NCBI GenBank assembly: GCA_037176705.1
Contig: CM073885.1
Span: forward strand, 217,880,290 to 217,944,289
DNA from: Molossus alvarezi
Lineage: Eukaryota > Chordata > Mammalia > Chiroptera > Molossidae
Length of the DNA: 64,000 nucleotides
Reading direction: 5' to 3'
The notes beneath the pieces are model-generated. The model had not been told where the DNA came from and did not search any database. It worked only from the letters and a program-made list of their open reading frames with translations. Position numbers and translations under genes: made by a program. How positions within the stretch are numbered: the first letter of the stretch is position 1; each line of letters begins with the position of its first letter. Below, one piece after another: positions 58,168 through 64,000 of the stretch.

Positions 58168-59555
58168 CATAGAACAGAATAGAGAACCCAGAAATGGACC
58201 CAAGACAATATTTTCAATTAATATTTATTTGACAAAGGTGGCAAAAGCATACAGTGGAGTAAAGACAGCCTTTTTAATAAATGATGTTAGGAAAATTGGA
58301 CAGCTACATGCAAAAAAAATGAAACTAGACCATCAACTTACACCATACACAAGAATAAATGCAAAATGGATAAAAGACTTAAATGTGACTCATGAATCCA
58401 TAAAAATTCTAGAAGAAATTGTAGGCAACAAAATTTCAGACATCATACGCAGCAGAATTTTCACTCATACATCACCTAAGGCAACAGAAACAAAGGAGAA
58501 AATGAACACATGGGACTACATCAAACTAAAAAGTTTCTGCACAGCAAAAGATACAATCATCAAAATGGAAAGGCTACCCACTGCATGGGAGAGCATAATT
58601 GCCAATGATATATCAGATAAGGGGTTAATTTCCAAAATATATAGAGTGCTCATACAGCTCAACAAAAGGAAGACAAAAAACCCAATTAAAAAATGGGCAG
58701 AGGAACTAAATAGACACCTCTCCAAATAGGACATACAAATGGCTAAGAGACATATGAAGAAATGTTCATCATCACTAATCATCAGAGAGATGCAAATTAA
58801 AACAACAATGAGGTATCACCTCACACCTGTCAGAATGGCCGCCATCAACAAATCATCAATCAATAAGTGTTGGCGAGGGTGTGGAGAAAAGGGGACTCTA
58901 GTGCACTGCTGGTGGGAACGCAGACTGGTGCAGCCACTATGGAAAACAATATGGTGTTACCTCAAAAAATTAAAAATTGAACGTCCATTTGACCCAGTGA
59001 TCCCACTTCTAGGAATATACCCTAAGAAGCCTGAAACACCAATCAGAAAGAATATATGTACCCCCATGTTCATAACAGCATTATTTACAATAGCTAAGAT
59101 CTGGAAACAGCCCAAGTGTCCATTAGTAGACAAATAGATAAAAAAGCAGTGGTACATATACATAATGAAACACTATGCAGCTGTAAGAAAGAAAGATCTC
59201 TTATCCTTTGAGATGACATGGAGGGACCTGGAAAGTATTATCTTAAACGAAACTAGCCAAACAGAGAAAAACAAGTATTATATGATCTCACTTATTGGTG
59301 GAATATAATGAACATAACAGTCTGAGGAATGGGGTAGTCCCAGAGACATGGAAGTGGGGTACAGACTGACAATCCCCAGAAGAGGGTGAGGGGGGGAGAG
59401 ATAAACCACAGAACTTATATGCATGTATGCATGAACAATGGACATGGACAACAAAGCTGGGGACAGGGAGGGGAGGGAGGAGGAGGGGAGAATCAGTGGA
59501 AGGAAAAGGAAAAACATCTGTAACAAAAATTAATTAATTAATTAAAAAAAAAAAA
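58168..59555 (+). mobile_element. 5'-truncated young L1
   Basis: Contains the last part of ORF2 (58229 to about 59290), a G-rich 3' UTR and a TTAATTAATTAATTA(A)n tail ending near 59552. It is highly similar to the L1 at 1-2585 from about 1190 onwards. Lesions: a CAG-to-TAG stop at 58727-58729, a 4-nt TTTA insertion near 58225 and a TAG at about 59135. Confidence 0.94.
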
Positions 59556-61515
59556 CAGATAAAAGCTGCTGATTATCTCTAAAATCAGATTTATAGATAT
59601 TTAGATATGCAGTAATTGCAAAGGGTTTTCCACTAAACATTCAAAATAGTTTTAAGTACTAGGGAATTAACTTAGGGGAACTGAATCTAATAGGTCTCCT
59701 CTCTTTGTTTCTTTTGCTAAACTCACGCTCCTAAAATTCAGGCATCACCATTATCTCCTGATAACGCTGCTTGACATACCACAGTAAACTACCTTTTCTT
59801 GCTTCACCTCTTTAATTTATCATCCAGGCTTCCACTGTGATTCTCCCTCCCTTTTCATTCCCTCCCATTTCCATCTTTGACTCTGTCTCTCTGATTTTAA
59901 CAAAATGTATTGTGTGTTTTTCCAGTGCCCTAGGTCTGGCTTGGAACCCCCACCTCCGAGCCCCCAGTAGGAGCCCCTAGGTCCCTCAGCTGCAGGAACT
60001 GTTCAGAAGCACAGAGGAAAGTAGCTGCCGATCTCCAGCTCCTCATTCTCTCAAAACCCTCCTGGTTGTTTATATGGACATTTCTTGAGTATCTTTTTCT
60101 TCTAGAAGTTGTTCATCATCAGAAAGTGTTTATGAACTCTGACCTTTTGATGTTGGCACGTAGGTTCTTAATAATTTCAGATATGGATGGTCAAGGCAAC
60201 AATTTGAGCCTCCTGGGAGCTAGTGTCCTCAGGGTCTGCTGTCACTTTGTTCATCAACTGCTAATGCCTGACTTACAACCCTCTTGTTCCAGGGATGTTC
60301 TGGTGGTCTTCGAGTGGTGTGGAAAGAGGAGAGTCATCCTCCTAGCTGGGCATGTGGACAGAAAGACAGCCCTGACTCTGGGGAGGTGCCTAAGTCAGAT
60401 TGAAGCTCATAGCCCTCTGCTCAGTGCAGCCGGTGGCTCTGAGGACACAGGGCCCAGGTGGTGACCTCCACTACCAACAGGGTCCCTCGGGCATGAACCT
60501 GACAGCTCACACCCTACATAGCCACACCTATCTTTTAAAAACAGAAATCTGGTCATTTTACCTTGCCATTATAAAGCTTGAGTTAATTTCACCAGTTCCC
60601 AGAAAAGCTAATTAGCCTAATATTTAAGATCTGAATAATATAGTCTGCTTTCAACTTACTCTTCCAGGTTCACTATCACCACCACCCACCTGGTCTCCAC
60701 TGCATCTCCCAGGTGCCCTGCTCCTCTAAGGAAACAACTGAATGCCAGGTCATCTCCCATTGGAATGTGGGTCCCATGAATGAGTCTTGTGACTACTTCA
60801 CTTAGAAAGCAACTAGGTCTTCCGGGAAGCTGTCAAATTAAAGACAGTCTCTGCACATTTTCTAGGCAATCAAAATTAAAAACATAAAGTAAGAGTTTGT
60901 TCATGGTGCTTTTCCCTTCTCAGGGTGAACCTCATTCTTTACTCTTAAAAAGTAGATGTTATCGTCATTACTTCGGGGTGAAGAAGTAGGATTCTTGGTG
61001 AGATTTAAAGGTCTGAGAAGTTAGATCACTAACCTGTCTTAGAAACCAGTTATTGCATTGTAGTTTTTCAAAAACCCTTTCAATACCAACTTACTTCAGT
61101 TTTTAATATTACTCATTCAGTGCTGCTTTTTATTAATTATTTTCAGTTAGCCCTACTGCATTATTCTAACCACATTAGATTAATCAAATTTCTTTATTAA
61201 AAATAAATAGTTCTTATATCTAGTCCACAGATCCATCCTTAATTCCAAAGTCAATATCTCACTATCTTTTTCTCTTCTGATTAGTTTGATCCCTATTTTA
61301 GTACAAAGCAGTCAATTCCTATGTGAGTTTCCTTTTCTAGTTCTTCGTGACAAAAGTTTCTGAAGAAAGAGAGTTTATCCTCATGGTAATAATCTCTCAT
61401 GAAAAAACAAATTGCCAGCCTTAGTTTGGTCATATAATTCAGCTTACCAATCAATAATTCACTAGGTTCCCTCTTTCCTAGGCACAATAGCAAATATAAA
61501 AGTGGAAAGTCTATG
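59556..61515. other. Unique non-coding DNA, GC-richer at 59.9-60.8 kb
   Basis: A 132-codon frame (60066-60464, +) has no recognisable domain and no splice or homology support. 60640-60740 may be an old L2/CR1-like scrap. No other features. Confidence 0.35.
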
Positions 61516-61519
61516 GTGC

Positions 61520-62050
61520 CTCTTTCCTTTTGCAACCATTGCTGAATCTCCAGTGGCCAAAATGGAGTTCAATCCCTTTGTGACTTCTGACCGGAGCAAG
61601 AACCACATAAGGCATTTTAATGTACCTTCCCACATTCACAAAAAAGAAAAAAGATTAAGTCTTCTCCTCTTTCCAAAGAGCTGAGACAGAAGTAGCATTT
61701 GATCCATGCCCATCCAAAAGAATGCTGATGTTCAGGTTGTGCAAAGACACCTCAAAGGGCAGCAAATTGGCAAAGCAGTCCAGGTTTAAAGGAAAAAACA
61801 TGTCATCTACACTGAACACGTGCAGTGGGAGCAAGCTAATGGTGTAGCTGTTCATGTGGGCATTCACCCCAGCAAGGTGGTCATCACTAGACTACAGCTG
61901 GACAAAGACCGCAAAAAGATCCTTGAACATAAAGCCATCTCTCATCAAGTAGAAAAAGGAAAGGGCAAATACAAGAAAGAAATTGAGAAGATGTAGGAAT
62001 AATGGAATCTTATATACAAATTTCATTAAAAGCTGTTAAAATAAAAAATT
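61520..62050 (+). pseudogene. RPL26: RPL26 processed pseudogene
   Basis: Intronless copy of the ribosomal protein L26 mRNA (60S subunit). The start region reads TGGCCAAAATGGAGTTCAATCCC, with ATG at 61562, and encodes [20 protein letters not shown]. The frame breaks within the first ~35 codons. Later parts remain readable in shifted frames (KVVITRL and [13 protein letters not shown] near 61880-61935). The final glutamine codon is TAG (61994-61996) just before the normal TAA (62000-62002). A short 3' UTR and A-rich tail (TAAAAAATTTTAAAAA) follow. No introns plus a tail indicate L1-mediated retroposition; not functional. Confidence 0.93.
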
Positions 62051-62610
62051 TTAAAAACTATATGATGCCTGCCTTTCCAAATTTAATAATAGTGGCGATA
62101 GTCATATATACAAATGACCATGAAGTAAGGCAGTATTTGAAAAGTACTAATGAGAGGAATAATAAATGAATGAGTGAACGAAATGTGTAAATGAGTGGAC
62201 TGATATGCAGTGAGTGATACACAAGGGGAAGGACAGGACTTAGAAGAGAACTATTATAATAGCAGAAGTGGACTTCTAAGATGTGAACCAGATTTCCAGT
62301 ATAAAGAGGATATCGATAAAAATAGAGAGATGAAAATAAACTTAGTTTTGGGAAATGCTATGAGCAATAGCATCCAAGACAAGTTCTAGAGTTTAAGCTT
62401 CTCAGTTTAAGCAGGGCAGATAATGTTGGAAAGAAGTGAATAATAAATGTTGGAGCCAAATTTCGAAGACTCTTTAATGTCAAACTAAGAACATAGGTCT
62501 AATTATTTTCCTGGAAATACTAGAGCTTCATGAAAGGTTTATGTTGAGCTGAATAACATAATAAAAACCTATGTCTGTGCCTCCTTGACTGTTTTCTTTC
62601 ATTACTGAGA
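62051..62610. other. Unique AT-rich DNA
   Basis: No gene or repeat recognised. Confidence 0.4.
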
Positions 62611-62619
62611 GAGAGAGCA

Positions 62620-62880
62620 TAAAATATCAGCAACAGCATGGACTACTGGCTTCAACCTGGGCACCACCACTTATTATGTGACCTTTGCTAACTAACCCAA
62701 CTTCTGTACTTGCATTTCTTCAACTCTAAAATGAAGATGAGGATAAGGATAGTGATGATACTGATAATGACAGTTGTAAGAAATAACTGGATTGTTTGAG
62801 GAGTGAATGAGATAATGTATGTCAAGTGCTTAGATCAATTCCTGTAAGTCTAAGAGTCTGCTATTATTACTGTCATGATC
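62620..62880 (+). mobile_element. MIR SINE
   Basis: Sense MIR: CAGCATGGACTACTGGCTTC, ACCACTTATTATGTGACC, AACTCTAAAATGAAGATGAGG, TGAGGAGTGAATGAGATAATG. Confidence 0.8.
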
Positions 62881-62917
62881 ATAAACACAGAAGAAGAGCT
62901 GGGTGATTCTTTGCTTT

Positions 62918-63151
62918 TGTTTTTTTGTTTGTTAAAAAAAATTTTTTTTTTATTGATCTTTAGAGAGAAAGGAAGTGAGAGGGAGAGAGAGATAGAAACA
63001 TCAATGAGAGAGAACATCAATTGGCCGCCTCCTGCATGACCCACACTGGGGATCGGGCCTACAACCTGGGCATGTGCCCTGACTAGGAATCAAACTGGTG
63101 ACCTTTTGGTGCATGGGTCAGCGCTCAATCACTGAGCCACACCAGCCAGGC
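62918..63151 (-). mobile_element. Ves-type bat SINE (GTGTGGCTCAGTGATTGAGC subfamily)
   Basis: Antisense copy. Direct repeats GATTCTTTGCTTT (62905-62917) and AATTCTTTGGTTT (63152-63164). Confidence 0.94.
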
Positions 63152-63399
63152 AATTCTTTGGTTTCTATCTTTTTTTAATTGAATATCAGAAGTATTCCTT
63201 AAAAAAAGTAAGAGTAGTCACAGACCAGCACATGTTTAATTATGTGTATTATAACTATAGGCTTATAAACTAAGGCATTGTTTGGCAACCTCGATGATCG
63301 TTCTACTTATCCTCTGTGTGATTAAGAAGATGTAAAGAGTATAACTGAAAAGAGTAGAAAAAGATACAACCAACTTATTTTAAGGCTGTGGAAACATAC

Positions 63400-64000
63400 A
63401 TTTTTAAAATTTTTTACTTTAAATTTGGCACTGATTTCTTGCATATAACACCAAAAGCACAAGCAACAAAAGAAAAAAAATAGATTAATTGGGCTTTATC
63501 AACATTAAAAACGTTTGTGCATCAAACGACACTATTAAGAGAGTGGAAAGGCAATGCACAGAATGGGAGAAAATATTTGTGAATAATATATTTAATTTCC
63601 AGGATATATTTTGAAATCTTGCCACTCAATAATAAAAAAACAAATAAAAAAAACCCAACCCAATGAAACACTGGGTTTAATACACATTTCTCCAAAGAAT
63701 ATATACAAATTGGTGAAAGGCCCATGAAAAGATGTTCGACATCACTAGTCATTAGGAAAATGAAAATCAAAACCACAAAAACATACCATTTCATACCCAT
63801 TAGGATGGCTATTGTCAAAAACAAAACAAAAAAGAAAGTAAATGTTAGCAAGGATATGGAAAAATTGGGACTCATGTAGTGCTGGTGAGAACATAAAATG
63901 GTGCAGGCACTGTGGAAGACAATATGATGGTTCCTCAAAAAATTAATCATACAATTACCATATGATTCAGTAACACCACTTCTGGGTATATATCCAAAAG
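63400..64000 (+). mobile_element. Ancient L1M ORF2 C-terminal region (runs off the right edge)
   Basis: CACCAAAAGCACAAGCAACA, GTGCATCAAACGACACTATT, CTCCAAAGAATATATACAAA, TTAGGATGGCTATTGTC, TATGGAAAAATTGGGACTC, CACCACTTCTGGGTATATAT follow the order of old mammalian L1 ORF2. All frames are broken by stops and indels. Confidence 0.9.

Noticed and set aside
60066..60464. 132-codon plus-strand frame
   Set aside because: No domain, signal peptide or recognisable homology, no splice-site context. Length is within chance for a GC-richer patch.

Overview
This is nuclear DNA from a mammal, almost certainly a bat (Chiroptera; probably a microbat). The main evidence is about 27 copies of the bat Ves SINE class. 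These have a tRNA-derived head (GGCTCAGCGGTTAGAGC A-box and GGTTCGGTTCC B-box), a pyrimidine-rich CT stretch and a GGTGAGGAT-A(n) tail, or a related AATCAATAAAAACAT tail. Many sit between clean 10-17 bp target-site duplications (TSDs). Young L1 LINEs, an ORF1-only half-L1 and older mammalian repeats (MIR, L2, L1M, hAT-Charlie, Tigger, a MaLR LTR) fill much of the rest. No bacterial, plasmid, phage or CRISPR features were seen.

Only one intact protein-coding gene is supported: an intronless 553-codon glycerol-kinase-family gene at 47529-49190 (+). Its diagnostic residues match the testis retrogene GK2 rather than the X-linked parent GK. One processed pseudogene (RPL26, 61520-62050) and several broken L1 reading frames are the only other protein-related sequences.

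Layout: 1-2585 is a young L1 tail with a nearly intact ORF2 C-terminus. 2.6-9.8 kb is mostly AT-rich unique DNA with SINEs and DNA-transposon relics. 9.88-12.03 kb is a half-L1 (HAL1-type) nested in an older L1 tail. 13.9-15.3 kb holds two SINEs that share a copied block. 16.65 kb has a perfect 22-bp hairpin. 18.9-24.5 kb is SINE-dense and includes an old antisense L1. 26.5-27.1 kb is a young antisense L1 tail. 29.6-30.3 kb is a Tigger element. 34-37 kb has L2, a MaLR solo LTR and a head-only SINE with a (TTTC)n tail. About 45.8-54.1 kb is one ancient L1M/HAL1-lineage element that was split by the GK2 retrocopy and by later SINEs. 55.9-56.3 kb is an L1 tail with 5' inversion. 58.2-59.6 kb is another young L1 tail. 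61.5-62.05 kb is the RPL26 pseudogene. 63.4 kb to the end is an old L1M ORF2 fragment.

The most informative result is that GK2 lies in the inter-ORF region of an ancient L1. The two L1 halves are collinear on either side of it, and a decayed TSD remains. The predicted bat GK2 protein also carries substitutions in both nucleotide/phosphate-binding motifs while its frame stays open, which fits selection for a non-canonical role. I found no new multi-gene system. Family names rest on recognised sequence patterns, not on a database search.
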